Counted from the first letter of the stretch, positions 32,529 to 41,628 are shown. The stretch: DNA of 53,762 nt from Chloroflexota bacterium (GCA_016234485.1 JACRBL010000061.1:1-53762), one strand, 5' to 3'. The notes: generated from the sequence alone by a model not told the origin. Made by a program: numbers and translations.

Positions 32529-32921
32529 TCATGGAGATCTTGGGTTGGTGAATATCTGTTTGACCCAATCTACAAAACGTTCCCAGGTAGATTTTTTAGG
32601 TGGGACTGGTGATGTTGTGGCGTCTGCGGGTTCTTCGGTTGTGTTTGTAGTATTTGGCGTTGCAGTTGCTAGTACAGTGGAATTATCTTCTGGAGAAATT
32701 GTCCCGATATTTTCATTGTCATTTTGCAAGAGATGCGGCGTGGTTGACACAGCAACAGGCGTTGCTGTTGATCGAATTTCCTGTACATTTCTTTTTATTA
32801 GAATCGTCAACTCGCTAATTGCCCATATTATAGCTAGTATTACTATCACAATAATAGCAAGACCAACAATAAACTCTATACAACCTTGCCCTATTTCTCG
32901 CCTCGAATGTCCAACTTTCAT
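32529..32921 (-). CDS. Flp/TadE-like pilin-type membrane protein with Thr/Pro-rich tail
   Basis: 130 aa with strong RBS AAAGGAGG. The N-terminus REIGQGCIEFIVGLAIIVI resembles the Flp/TadE prepilin pattern G-Q-x-x-x-E followed by a 25-residue hydrophobic helix (about 13-37). The rest is a Ser/Thr/Asn-rich extracellular stretch with a basic-aromatic end (WERFVDWVKQIF). Processing by a prepilin peptidase and surface display are inferred. The stop overlaps the open frame of the downstream 262-aa gene. Confidence 0.6.
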   Translation of the reverse strand: MKVGHSRREIGQGCIEFIVGLAIIVIVILAIIWAISELTILIKRNVQEIRSTATPVAVSTTPHLLQNDNENIGTISPEDNSTVLATATPNTTNTTEEPADATTSPVPPKKSTWERFVDWVKQIFTNPRSP

Positions 32922-32948
32922 GTTGCCTCCTTTATTTGAAAAAAAAGA

Positions 32949-33287
32949 TTAAGTAGATCGTTGATGCTTTCTTTTAAAAAAGACAGAACTGCCATCCCAC
33001 GCCTTTACCGCTTCTTTCAAACTATCGGTTGAAGCCACCTTCGCAAAGCCTTCCACATCCTTGAATGCGCGACGTGCGTCCGAAACGCGTTCCTGATGTT
33101 CAGGCTTGAAATTACTTATACTGCGTTCGCGGGTCTCTTCGTTCACCTCTTCAATGAAAATCACCCGTCCGCGCCGCTTGGCGGGTTTGCTTACGTGGCA
33201 GATCACCACGCAAACTTCCATCGGCGAGTTGTAGCACCAATCAGCAAAGCGGATTTGTCTCACGATGTCGTCGGCGTCTGTAACCAT
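32949..33287 (-). CDS. Hypothetical small protein, predicted leaderless
   Basis: 112 aa, soluble, mixed alpha/beta (MEVCVVICHVSK, GRVIFIEEVNEETRERS), basic C-terminus (KRKHQRST). No family recognised. No RBS; the minus-strand -10 TAAAAT (33294-33299) ends 6 nt before the ATG. It lies upstream of the pilin-like gene on the same strand with a 27-nt spacer, so it may be the first gene of a four-gene unit ending with the kinase. Confidence 0.55.
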   Translation of the reverse strand: MVTDADDIVRQIRFADWCYNSPMEVCVVICHVSKPAKRRGRVIFIEEVNEETRERSISNFKPEHQERVSDARRAFKDVEGFAKVASTDSLKEAVKAWDGSSVFFKRKHQRST

Positions 33288-33411
33288 GCGTCTATTTTAC
33301 GATAAATTCCCCCATGCCAACAAACCCATTTCAGTTTCCCCCCTCTGTGCTAAAATCCCCTCACCCTCCCTCCCCTTCTGCTCTCTTCCTTCCGCCTTCT
33401 GCCCTCTCCCT

Positions 33412-33480
33412 CCAATCTCCAATTACCAATTACCAACCTCCCTCCCACTGATAACGGATCACTGATTACTGCTCACTGCC
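33412..33480. repeat. Heptamer repeats (locus L, ATTACCA and ATCACTG words)
   Basis: CCAATCTCCAATTACCAATTACCAACC, then CTGATAACGGATCACTGATTACTGCTCACTG. The first set is complementary to locus T in the GT-C gene; the second is complementary to locus B. C-rich low-complexity sequence surrounds it (33355-33492). Confidence 0.65.
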
Positions 33481-33491
33481 TCCCCCCCCCC

Positions 33492-34448
33492 ATGACCTCC
33501 TACCTCCTCCGCCGCCTCGCCTTCCTCCCGCTCGCGCTCCTCATTGCCAACTTTGTCGGCTTTGCCTTCGCGTTCAGCGTCTCGCCCGTGGTGCAGGCCA
33601 GTAATCCCTACGCCTCGTTGCAGACCATCCCGCCGCTCCTGCCGATGTATGGCGATTACTTTCAAGGACTCCTGCGCGGCGACTTTGGTCAGACCTTCAC
33701 GCGTGAATCCGTGCTGGACGCCATCTCGCGTTTCAGCCTCGCCAGTGTGGGACTGCTCGGCATCGCCCTTTCCCTCAGCGTCATCTTCGGCATCCTGCTT
33801 GGACGTTTGGCCGTCCGCCGCTCCCGCAACGGCATCGCCCCCTGGCTGACCTTCCTCTCCACCATCGGGCTGGCGCTTCCGAGTTTTTACATCGCCATTT
33901 TGTTGATCGCCATCCTTTTGGCGTATTTCCTCTACGGAACTGACCTCGCCACGCCCAGCATCCCCTTCCAGGGTTTCGGCTGGGACGCGCACCTGCTGTT
34001 GCCCGTCCTTGCGCTGGCGATCCAGCCCACGGTCAAGATTGCGCGCGTCACGGGCGGCCTGCTCTCCGAAGAGTTGGAGAAACAATACGTCGTCTCCGAG
34101 TTGGCCTTCGGCTTTTCATTTCAATCCATCAAAAGCAAATTTGCCTTTCGCAATATTCTGGCCGCGGTCATCCTGACGGTCGCGGCCTCGTTGCGCTTGA
34201 TGATCGCCGAGTTGATCATCATCGAGCGTCTCTTCAACTGGCCTGGCATCGGACGCCTCATCGGCTCCGTGCTCGACCTGGGCTCCACCTCCACCGACCT
34301 GCTCTCCCCGCCGATGGTCGCCGCGCTGTTGACCTTGCTCGTGGCGACTTTCCTCCTCATTGACCTGATCGCCACCTTCCTTGCGCGTCTCGTAGACCCG
34401 CGTCTGCGCATGGACCTCGGGGCGGAGCGCGGCAAGGAGGCCGAGTGA
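33492..34448 (+). CDS. ABC transporter permease, Dpp/OppB type
   Basis: 318 aa, about six membrane helices, with a DppB-like N-terminus (YLLRRLAFLPLALLIANF) and a divergent EAA loop (ELAFGFSFQSIKSKFAFRNIL, about 200-220). It would form half of a peptide/nickel-type import channel. The ATG follows a run of C and has no RBS, unusual for this window. It overlaps the next permease gene by 4 nt (GTGA). No ATPase or solute-binding gene is adjacent, so partners are elsewhere or the pair has another role. Confidence 0.82.
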   Translation: MTSYLLRRLAFLPLALLIANFVGFAFAFSVSPVVQASNPYASLQTIPPLLPMYGDYFQGLLRGDFGQTFTRESVLDAISRFSLASVGLLGIALSLSVIFGILLGRLAVRRSRNGIAPWLTFLSTIGLALPSFYIAILLIAILLAYFLYGTDLATPSIPFQGFGWDAHLLLPVLALAIQPTVKIARVTGGLLSEELEKQYVVSELAFGFSFQSIKSKFAFRNILAAVILTVAASLRLMIAELIIIERLFNWPGIGRLIGSVLDLGSTSTDLLSPPMVAALLTLLVATFLLIDLIATFLARLVDPRLRMDLGAERGKEAE

Positions 34449-36661
34449 ACCCCGTGAAGACTCGCCGCAAGATCAACTGGCCGCTCCTGTTTGGCTTTGT
34501 CTTCGTCGCCTTCATTGTTTTTCTGGCGTGGTTCGGCCCCTCGCTCGCGCCCCAAAACCCGATGAAGGAAAACTACACCCTCGCCGTAGACGGCAAAATC
34601 CGCACGCCTCCGTATCCGCCCCTGCGCGTGGATGGGTATCCGCTCGGCACCGACCGATTTGGCCGTGACCTCCTCAGCCGCATTTTGTGGGGAGTTCGTC
34701 CCACCTTGATGATGGTCAGCGTGGTGGCGCTCACCCGTCTCGTCCTCGGCATCCTCATCGGCCTCGCCGCGGGCTGGTCACGTGGACGCGTCGGTCGCGC
34801 CCTCGATTCGCTCATCTCGCTGGGCTTGTCCATCCCTGCGCTCATCTCGGCGCTGGTCGGCATCTTCATCGTCGGCATAGATCGCGGCCTGTTCGCCTTC
34901 GTCATCGGTCTCGGCTGGATGGGCTGGGCTGAAACCAGCCGCATGGTGGCCGAGCAGACGCGCGCCCTCAAATCACAAACCTTCGTGGAGGCCTCGCGCG
35001 CCCTCGGCGGCACGAGCCAGCACATCCTCTTCCGACACATTCTGCGCCACATCCTTTCGCTCGCGTGGATGCTCCTCGCCTTCGAAGTCAGCGCCGCGCT
35101 TATGGTCTCCGCCGAGTTGGGCTTCCTCGGTTACTACATCGGCGGCGGAATTTGGATCGAGATCACCGACTTCAACGTGGTCAACGCGGAGGGCCTGCCC
35201 GAACTCGGCCAGATGATCGCCTCCGCGCTTTTTAAGATCACCGATCCTTCGGCCTTGTTGATCGTCGGCACGATCCTTGTCATCGGCGTCTTGGGCTTCA
35301 ACCTGCTGGGCGAGGGGCTTCGTCTCCGCCAGACGCAGGAATGGATGCAGGGCGGCCGCCGCTTCCGCATGATCTCCGTCCAGACCGAGGCCTGGCTCGA
35401 AGAGAACGTCTTCCAGCCGCTGGGCTTTTGGCTGGAGGAGCATCGCGCCAAATTGATCTGGTCATTTGTCTTCGTTGCGACGCTCGTCGCCGCGTATGTG
35501 ACCTTCGACCGATTGCGCGTGGAGACGCTCGCGCCCGCCTCCGAAGAGGAGACAGCGACGTTCTCCATCCCTGGCGATCATCTCTGGGCGACGGAACGCT
35601 ACGATCCTTTCGGGACGTTGAGCGTGCCGCTGACCCTCGACTCGCAACCTGCGCTGTTGTGGTCCGCACCCATCCCTGGCGGCCCATCGGGTGGTCCCGT
35701 CGTCGCCGCGGACGGGACGATCTACGTGGCGGGCGTCGAAAATGTTTTGCTGGCCTTCGACGCAAACGGGAAGCGCCTCTGGCAGGCTCCGCTCGAAGCG
35801 CAACCTGTCGGCGCGCCCGCGTTGGACGCGCAGGGACGCGTCCTGGTCGCAGATCTCGAAGGCGGAGTGACCGCCATCAGTCCAGAGGGAAGCGTGTTGT
35901 GGCGCGCGCAAATGTCAGGCGGACGCGAGTCCACCTCGGGGCCGATCGTCGACGCGCTGGGGAATGTCTACGTCACCATCACCGACGCGGTCGGCGCGGT
36001 GAACGCGCAGGGACAGCGGCTGTGGTACAAGTCCGCGGCGGACGCGTATTTGCAGGAGCCGCCGCGCCTCAGCCCCGACCAGAAAATGGTTTACCTGCGA
36101 AACACGGTGATGGATGTGATGACAGGCGCGAAGATCGAAATTCCGATCCGCGATCCGTCTACGCTGGTTTTTGCCGATCCATCGTTTTTTACGGGCGGCA
36201 ACGGCTTGACGTATTATCGTCCTGGTCACGAGATTGTGGGCTGGCATTACGACCGCGACCAACTCGCCACCGATGCGCCCATCACCTGGGAGTACGAGCA
36301 TAATGTCCTGCTTCTGCCTGTGGATCAAGGTGTGTCGCGCAACGGCATGGCCTGGCTGTTTTACACCACCACATGGACAGACTCGAAAATGATTTGGATA
36401 GACGCGCAAAGCCGGCTTCTTGGCAATTATCGTTACGCGCGCATCAACGCGCGGCTGATCGCCATCGGCTCGAAGGACGAGGCTTACATTTGCGGAGGAA
36501 ATACCGCGTCTGTGTTATGCGTGAGCATTTACCCTGGCGAGCAGGAGCCTTACTGGGAATTGGAATTCGACTCGGCTGGAAACCCCGTCGGTGGCGCGCT
36601 GATCCCCGGTCGGCTTTTGATCTCGGTGAGTTACGATGGCTTATACGTTTTTGGAAAGTAG
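34445..36661 (+). CDS. Dpp/OppC-type permease fused to an extracytoplasmic PQQ-like beta-propeller
   Basis: 738 aa, more than twice the usual DppC length. Residues 1-300: OppC/DppC permease with the N-terminal helix (13-31), the PLGTDRFGRDLLSR motif (66-79) and EAA loop EASRALGGTSQHILFRHIL (182-200). A further helix at 338-354 exports the rest. Residues about 380-738: repeated beta-propeller blades of PQQ/quinoprotein type (AADGTIYVAGVENVLLAFDANGKRLW; DAQGRVLVADLEGGVTAISPEGSVLW; DALGNVYVTITDAVGAVNAQGQRLW). The propeller could bind or sense ligands beside the channel, replacing or assisting the missing binding protein (inference). Starts at a GTG overlapping the stop of the upstream permease. 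Confidence 0.85.
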   Translation: MNPVKTRRKINWPLLFGFVFVAFIVFLAWFGPSLAPQNPMKENYTLAVDGKIRTPPYPPLRVDGYPLGTDRFGRDLLSRILWGVRPTLMMVSVVALTRLVLGILIGLAAGWSRGRVGRALDSLISLGLSIPALISALVGIFIVGIDRGLFAFVIGLGWMGWAETSRMVAEQTRALKSQTFVEASRALGGTSQHILFRHILRHILSLAWMLLAFEVSAALMVSAELGFLGYYIGGGIWIEITDFNVVNAEGLPELGQMIASALFKITDPSALLIVGTILVIGVLGFNLLGEGLRLRQTQEWMQGGRRFRMISVQTEAWLEENVFQPLGFWLEEHRAKLIWSFVFVATLVAAYVTFDRLRVETLAPASEEETATFSIPGDHLWATERYDPFGTLSVPLTLDSQPALLWSAPIPGGPSGGPVVAADGTIYVAGVENVLLAFDANGKRLWQAPLEAQPVGAPALDAQGRVLVADLEGGVTAISPEGSVLWRAQMSGGRESTSGPIVDALGNVYVTITDAVGAVNAQGQRLWYKSAADAYLQEPPRLSPDQKMVYLRNTVMDVMTGAKIEIPIRDPSTLVFADPSFFTGGNGLTYYRPGHEIVGWHYDRDQLATDAPITWEYEHNVLLLPVDQGVSRNGMAWLFYTTTWTDSKMIWIDAQSRLLGNYRYARINARLIAIGSKDEAYICGGNTASVLCVSIYPGEQEPYWELEFDSAGNPVGGALIPGRLLISVSYDGLYVFGK

Positions 36662-36686
36662 CGAATTGAGCATTTCAAAAACCTCT

Positions 36687-36751
36687 GCCGCGAAAATCGC
36701 GAATTTTACGAATTTTCTTCCCTGTTCGCGAAATTCGTGAAATTCGCGGCG
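36687..36751. repeat. Inverted repeat of CGCGAATTT/ACGAATTT words (locus M)
   Basis: GCCGCGAAAATCGCGAATTT... and ...AAATTCGTGAAATTCGCGGCG are complementary arms with an internal ~9-nt period. It lies just after the permease stop and could act as its 3' hairpin. Confidence 0.6.
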
Positions 36752-36808
36752 AAGTTCTTTTCCGCCTTGGCGCACAGCTTCCCTCTAAAAACATTGTAAA
36801 AAAATTTC

Positions 36809-36837
36809 TTGTCAGCCCGTGCAATACCGTCTATACT
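36809..36837 (+). promoter_or_regulatory. Promoter of the CBS-domain gene
   Basis: -35 TTGTCA at 36809-36814, 17-nt spacer, -10 TATACT at 36832-36837. Confidence 0.7.
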
Positions 36838-36870
36838 CTTATTATCTGGTATCCATAAAAAGGAGACAAC

Positions 36871-37308
36871 ATGATCACAGTTCGAGAGATGATTCGCAAG
36901 AAAGGCGAGCAGGTCTGGTCGGTGAGTTCGAATGCGACGGTGTTCGATGCGCTCAAGTTGATGGCCGAGACGAACGCGGGCGCGGTTCTCGTTATCAACG
37001 ACGGCAAGGTGGTCGGTATCCTTTCGGAGCGCGACTGTGTCCGCAAGGTGGACTTGCAAGGGCGCGCTTCGCAAAATGCCAAAGTGGCCGAGATTATGAC
37101 CACCAAAGTGTTGTACGTGGAAGCCAGTCAGTCGCTGGAGGAATGTGTGGCAATTATGATAGACAAAAACATCCGCCACCTGCCCGTCTACGAAGACGGC
37201 AAACTGATCGGCATCATCTCCGTCCGCGACGCGCTCAAGGAAATGGTGGACTACCAGAAGTTCATGATCTCGCAGTTGGAGCATTACATTACGGGAGGGG
37301 GGAGGTAG
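36871..37308 (+). CDS. CBS-domain pair protein
   Basis: 145 aa consisting of two CBS motifs: first about 15-65 (NATVFDALKLMAETNAGAVLVIN, GILSERD), second about 80-130 (SLEECVAIMIDKNIRHLPVYE, GIISVRDAL). Stand-alone CBS pairs bind adenine nucleotides and act as energy or redox sensors of partner proteins. RBS AAGGAG precedes the ATG. Single-gene unit: own promoter and a bidirectional terminator shared with asnS, so no partner can be named from context. Confidence 0.88.
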   Translation: MITVREMIRKKGEQVWSVSSNATVFDALKLMAETNAGAVLVINDGKVVGILSERDCVRKVDLQGRASQNAKVAEIMTTKVLYVEASQSLEECVAIMIDKNIRHLPVYEDGKLIGIISVRDALKEMVDYQKFMISQLEHYITGGGR

Positions 37309-37316
37309 GGGGTGTA

Positions 37317-37366
37317 AGTACACAGGAATACAAGTACAAAAGTTCACAGGTAAACAGGTACACAAG
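37317..37366. repeat. Octamer/heptamer repeat (locus N, GTACACAG words)
   Basis: GTACACAG / GAATACAA / GTACAAAA / GTTCACAG / GTAAACAG / GTACACAAG; period about 8, no inverted arm. Confidence 0.6.
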
Positions 37367-37370
37367 AAAA

Positions 37371-37400
37371 AAGACTCTGAGTCATCTCAGAGTCTTTTTG
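37371..37400. terminator. Bidirectional terminator between the CBS gene and asnS
   Basis: AAGACTCTGAG-TCAT-CTCAGAGTCTT, with an A-run on the left and a T-run on the right, placed between convergent genes. Confidence 0.85.
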
Positions 37401-37429
37401 TAATTCAACCTGTTTAGGTGTCTTCCCCC

Positions 37430-38770
37430 CTACGGATACACCCTCTTGATCGTCCTCGGGAAGGGGATCGCCTCGCGAATGTGTTCGATGCCGCACATCC
37501 AGGCGGTGACGCGTTCCGTCCCCATGCCGAAGCCAGAGTGGGGGACAGAGCCGAACTTGCGAAGTTCCAGATACCACTTGAAGGCCGCCTCGGGCAATCC
37601 TTCTTTTTGGATGCGCGCCAGCAACGCGTCGTGGTCGCTCACGCGCTCCGAGCCGCCGCAGACCTCGCCGTAGCCTTCCGGCGCGAGCAAGTCCACGCTC
37701 TTGCAGACTTCGGGACGTCCCGGCCACGGTTCCATGTAAAAGGCCTTGACCGCGCTCGGGTAGCCGTAGACGAAGAGCGGCTTTTCGTTCAGTTTCGTCA
37801 ACTCGGCCTCGTGCGGCGCGCCGAAGTCCATGCCCCATTCGAACTTGAGCAATTCCTTCTTTTCGGGGTCGGTCTCTTTTTCGTAAAGATCAATCAGATA
37901 TTTCGCCGCGTCGTCGTAGGACATGCGCGGGAACGGCGGCTGGATGGATTCCAACTTCGCCAGGTCGCGGCCGAGCGAAAGCAACTCCGGCTTTCGGTCG
38001 CGCAAGACGCGTTGGGCGATGTGGTGGATCATCTGCTCTTCCACTTCCATCAACCCGTCCAGGTCGCAGAACGCGATCTCAGGTTCGAGCATCCAGAACT
38101 CGGTCAGGTGGCGGCGCGTCTTCGATTTCTCAGCGCGAAAGGTGGGACCGAAGCAGTAGACTTTGCCAAACGAAAAGATGTTGGCTTCGTTGTAGAGTTG
38201 ACCCGTCTGCGCGAGGTAGGCCTTGCCCTCGTCGAAGTATTCGGTCTCGAACAGGGTGGTTGTGCCTTCGGCGGCGGCGGGCGTGAGAATCGGCGTGGAC
38301 ATTTCCGCGTAGCCGTTGTTGTCCAGCCACTCACGCGTCGCGGCCATGACGGTGGCGCGCACGCGCAAGATCGCCCACTGACTCTGCATCCGAATCCAGA
38401 GGTGGCGGTTATCGAGCGCGAAGTCCGCGCCGTGGTCTTTGAGCGACATCGGATAATCCACGTCCGCGGCTTGCACGATCTCAATCTTCTTCACGCCGAC
38501 TTCGTACCCGCCAGGGATACCGGGCGCGCGCTTGTCGGCGCGCACGGGTCCCGTGATGATGACAGACGACTCCTGCGGCAGGCGCACAAGTTGATCGAAG
38601 ACCGCCTCGTCGAGGTCGCCCTTGAACGCCACGCACTGGACGAAGCCCGTCCCGTCGCGCACAAGCAAAAAGACGAGCTTGCCCTTGTCGGTGCGGTTGT
38701 AGACCCAACCCTGCACGGTCACTTCCTGGCCTTCGTATTCTGAAATTTTGTCAACGCGTATGATCGTCAT
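37430..38770 (-). CDS. asnS: Asparaginyl-tRNA synthetase
   Basis: 446-aa class IIb synthetase that charges tRNA-Asn. N-terminal OB-fold anticodon-binding domain (about 15-105, VTVQGWVYNRTDKGKLVFLLVRDG). Class II motif 2 is in the CFGPTFRAEKSKTRRHLTEFWMLEPE stretch (about 206-231), and motif 3 is GFGMGTERV (about 420-428). The Arg-His-Leu pair after the motif 2 loop and the AEMSTPILTPAAAEGTTTLF region favour AsnRS over AspRS. Also present in the window is a bacterial-type AspRS (39498), so both direct routes exist. Upstream spacer of 36 nt to the phosphatase gene on the same strand. Confidence 0.93.
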   Translation of the reverse strand: MTIIRVDKISEYEGQEVTVQGWVYNRTDKGKLVFLLVRDGTGFVQCVAFKGDLDEAVFDQLVRLPQESSVIITGPVRADKRAPGIPGGYEVGVKKIEIVQAADVDYPMSLKDHGADFALDNRHLWIRMQSQWAILRVRATVMAATREWLDNNGYAEMSTPILTPAAAEGTTTLFETEYFDEGKAYLAQTGQLYNEANIFSFGKVYCFGPTFRAEKSKTRRHLTEFWMLEPEIAFCDLDGLMEVEEQMIHHIAQRVLRDRKPELLSLGRDLAKLESIQPPFPRMSYDDAAKYLIDLYEKETDPEKKELLKFEWGMDFGAPHEAELTKLNEKPLFVYGYPSAVKAFYMEPWPGRPEVCKSVDLLAPEGYGEVCGGSERVSDHDALLARIQKEGLPEAAFKWYLELRKFGSVPHSGFGMGTERVTAWMCGIEHIREAIPFPRTIKRVYP

Positions 38771-38806
38771 GGATTCCTCCGAGGGAGAGAGTAGAGAATG
38801 ATGAAA

Positions 38807-39493
38807 TTACCTTATTTCAACAAACCGAGTGCGGACTGCGCGGATGTCATCCTGGGTCATTCCGCCGCCGAGCAAATAATCTTCCAGGTCAAGCGAAGTG
38901 ATTGTAGAGTGGATGACCTCGTAAGCAGTCGTATTTCGTTCGGCTAGAAGTTGATCCCGAACAGGGTCGGCGCTGAGTTCATAATCGGCAACGATCTCAT
39001 TCAATGCAACGCCAGTGAGTGCGAGCGCTAATAAAGCGATGATCCCAGTGCGATCGTGTCCGCGTATACAATGAAACAGGATGCCGCCAGCCTGCGCTCG
39101 TGCAATTTCTTTGAGCGCGTTCGCATGTCGTTGTGGCCACCGAGCGAGCGCGTCGCTAAAATAAAGAGGCGTGCCCCACAAATCGGAGCTAGCCCACTTC
39201 GTCGCGAACTCCCTGTCGGTGACATCTTCGATTTCAACCGACACAACCCTGACGTCGGATTGGGGAGGGGCAATAACAGGATGGTCCTCTGTCATTCCGT
39301 GTGTGCGCAATGAAATAATGGTGCGAATGCCGTGAGCATATAGCGCAGACCAGCCATTGGCGGTGAGGCGAGATGGGGTATCGCCGCGCACGATCGCGCC
39401 CCAACGCGTTTTACCGCCATCGGAGACGTTCATGCCGCCGAGGTCGCGCACGTTATTACAACCTTCCCAGTTGAGAATTCGGTTCGATGTCAT
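38807..39493 (-). CDS. Tyrosine-protein-phosphatase-family protein (Y_phosphatase3-like)
   Basis: 228 aa. The N-terminal NVRDLGG motif (14-20) and the P-loop HCIRGHDRTG (about 141-150), with nucleophile Cys142 and Arg148 in the CX5R arrangement, identify the DSP-like/tyrosine phosphatase family common in bacteria (PF13350 type). It may act on phosphotyrosine or phosphoinositide-like substrates; the true substrate is unknown. It is sandwiched between asnS and aspS on the same strand with very short spacers (4 nt after aspS), so it is co-expressed with the synthetases. Confidence 0.85.
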   Translation of the reverse strand: MTSNRILNWEGCNNVRDLGGMNVSDGGKTRWGAIVRGDTPSRLTANGWSALYAHGIRTIISLRTHGMTEDHPVIAPPQSDVRVVSVEIEDVTDREFATKWASSDLWGTPLYFSDALARWPQRHANALKEIARAQAGGILFHCIRGHDRTGIIALLALALTGVALNEIVADYELSADPVRDQLLAERNTTAYEVIHSTITSLDLEDYLLGGGMTQDDIRAVRTRFVEIR

Positions 39494-39497
39494 CTGA

Positions 39498-41258
39498 TTA
39501 TTCGAGTTTAATATGCAATTCCTTCAACTGCTTCGGCTCCACCGTAGACGGAGCGTCCGCCATCACGTCGCGGCCATTTTGATTCTTCGGGAAGGCGATC
39601 ACCTCGCGGATGTTCGGCTCGTCCGCCAGCAACATGATTAATCGGTCAATGCCTGGCGCCATGCCGCCGTGCGGGGGCGCGCCATACTCAAATGCTTCCA
39701 GCATGTGTCCAAACTTGCTGTGAATTTCTTCATCCTTCAATCCAAGCAATTGGAACACCTTGAACTGAATATCGCGCCGATGGATGCGGATCGAACCCGA
39801 CGCCATCTCGTAGCCATTGCAAACCATGTCGTACGCGTCCGAAAGGATCGAGCCAGGGTCGGTCTCGAATTTGTCGAGATCGCTGAGTTGCGGCATCGTG
39901 AACGGATGGTGCTCCGCGTCCCAGCGCTGCTCCTCTTCGTTCCACGCGAACATCGGAAAATCCACCACCCACGCGAAGGCCATCACATCCTTGTCCGCGA
40001 GATTCAACTTATCGCGCAACACGACGCGCAGTCCTCCCAACACTTTGTTGACGACCGCGCGCGCGTCCGCCGCGAACAGAATCAAGTCGCCGACTTTCGC
40101 GCCCACGCGTGACTGGACTGCTTCCAGCTCCTCGGGCGTGACGAACTTCGCGGCGGTTCCCTTCGGACCTTCGGCAGTCGCGGCCAGCGTGGCGAGTCCC
40201 TTCGCCCCGAGCGACTTCGCGGCGTCTGTCAGCGCGTCCACTTCCTTGCGCGTCATCTCCGCGCCCCCCGCCGCGACGATGCACTTCACTGTCCCTCCCG
40301 CCTCCAGCGCGGACTTGAACACCTTGAACTCGCTCTTCGCGAAGATGTCGCTCACGTCCACGAGTTCCATCCCGAAGCGCAGGTCGGGCTTGTCTGTGCC
40401 ATATTTTTCCACGACTTCGTGATGCGAAAATTTAGGCCACGGCGAAGCGAATAATTTTTTATGTGGCGCGACCGCCGCGAGCATCTCGGTGTAGAGACGT
40501 TCAACCAGCGCCAGCACATCGTCGCGCTGGACGAAGGACATTTCCAAATCAAGTTGCGTGAACTCGGGTTGACGGTCGCCGCGCAGGTCTTCGTCGCGGA
40601 AACAGCGCGCGATCTGAAAGTAGCGATCCTGTCCCGCGACCATCAGCAACTGCTTGAGCTGTTGCGGCGACTGGGGCAGGGCGTAAAAATGTCCAGGATG
40701 GATACGCGACGGCACAAGATAGTCGCGCGCGCCTTCGGGCGTAGCCTTGAACAGAATCGGCGTTTCCACTTCGATAAAGCCGCGCTCGTCCATGAAATCG
40801 CGCATGAATTTCACCACGCGATGACGCAGAACCAGGTTGCGCGTCATCCGCTCGCGGCGCAGGTCGAGATAACGATATTTGAGGCGGATATCTTCATTCT
40901 CGTCTTCATCGCGACTAACCACAATGGGCGTGGACTTTGATTGATTCAACACGGTCACTTTTTGGGCTTCCAGCTCGATCTCGCCCGTCGCCATCTTCGG
41001 GTTGAACTGGTCTGCAGGCCGCATCTTGACCAGTCCCTCCACTTGAATGACCCACTCCGAGCGCGCCGATTCAATCGCCTTGTGCGCGTCTGCGAAGGCT
41101 TCGGGCTTGGTGACGATCTGGGTGATGCCGTAGCGGTCGCGTAGCACGAGGAAGACCACGCCGCCAAAGGTGCGGAAATTATGCACCCAGCCCGAAAGCG
41201 TGACAGTCTGCCCCGCGTGGCTGGCGCGCAATTCGCCGCAAGTATGAGTTCTATACAT
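39498..41258 (-). CDS. aspS: Aspartyl-tRNA synthetase (bacterial type)
   Basis: 586 aa from the ATG at 41258 (RBS CGGAGGCG). A longer frame to 41291 lies in the hairpin region and is rejected. N-terminal anticodon OB domain (about 5-100), catalytic core with [25 protein letters not shown] (about 155-180), motif 2 in [30 protein letters not shown] (about 209-238), an inserted GAD domain (about 290-410), and motif 3 in [12 protein letters not shown] (about 530-541). This long form with GAD is the bacterial AspRS. Whether it is discriminating cannot be told here, but a separate AsnRS is present. Confidence 0.95.
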   Translation of the reverse strand: MYRTHTCGELRASHAGQTVTLSGWVHNFRTFGGVVFLVLRDRYGITQIVTKPEAFADAHKAIESARSEWVIQVEGLVKMRPADQFNPKMATGEIELEAQKVTVLNQSKSTPIVVSRDEDENEDIRLKYRYLDLRRERMTRNLVLRHRVVKFMRDFMDERGFIEVETPILFKATPEGARDYLVPSRIHPGHFYALPQSPQQLKQLLMVAGQDRYFQIARCFRDEDLRGDRQPEFTQLDLEMSFVQRDDVLALVERLYTEMLAAVAPHKKLFASPWPKFSHHEVVEKYGTDKPDLRFGMELVDVSDIFAKSEFKVFKSALEAGGTVKCIVAAGGAEMTRKEVDALTDAAKSLGAKGLATLAATAEGPKGTAAKFVTPEELEAVQSRVGAKVGDLILFAADARAVVNKVLGGLRVVLRDKLNLADKDVMAFAWVVDFPMFAWNEEEQRWDAEHHPFTMPQLSDLDKFETDPGSILSDAYDMVCNGYEMASGSIRIHRRDIQFKVFQLLGLKDEEIHSKFGHMLEAFEYGAPPHGGMAPGIDRLIMLLADEPNIREVIAFPKNQNGRDVMADAPSTVEPKQLKELHIKLE

Positions 41259-41282
41259 GATGCGCCTCCGAAAAGTGGTGTC

Positions 41283-41336
41283 GGACTCCAAAATCTCCAG
41301 ATTTTGGATGCTCCAAAGTCAGAGACTTTGGAGTCC
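41283..41336. repeat. Double hairpin upstream of aspS
   Basis: Two perfect adjacent hairpins, TCCAAAATCT-CC-AGATTTTGGA (41287-41308) and CTCCAAAGTC-AGA-GACTTTGGAG (41311-41333), inside an outer GGACTCC/GGAGTCC pair. The second hairpin has the same core as the potC-potD hairpin. It lies in the aspS leader region on the minus strand and could attenuate; no T-box signature was found. Confidence 0.55.
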
Positions 41337-41440
41337 GTTTTTAGACAAAATAAATCGCCCTTCGCGTTTGCGTCGGGCGATTGGTGTGACTTGAAATCGT
41401 CTGTCAACCAGCCATGCTTCGCCCAACGCCTCGAGGGGCG

Positions 41441-41463
41441 TCATTATCATTATCATTATTGTT
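41441..41463. repeat. TCATTA microsatellite
   Basis: Three copies of a TCATTA hexamer followed by TTGTTGTTGG. The stretch 41337-41628 otherwise shows no gene I can support. Confidence 0.5.
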
Positions 41464-41628
41464 GTTGGCGAAACTGGTTTGCATGGGCGGCATTATAGCG
41501 CTATCAGGCGCTTTCCTCCACGTTTTCGTTGAGACAAACTTTTTTCGGTTTGGGTGCGTCTGGCATGGTCAACCCGCCCTCACGAAAGCGCAACATCAGG
41601 CTGTGGATGGAAAGGTTCCTACTTCAAT

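Noticed and set aside
41259..41340. T-box riboswitch upstream of aspS
   Set aside because: No T-box bulge (TGGN-type) sequence or specifier loop with an Asp codon in a stem could be found; only two simple hairpins.
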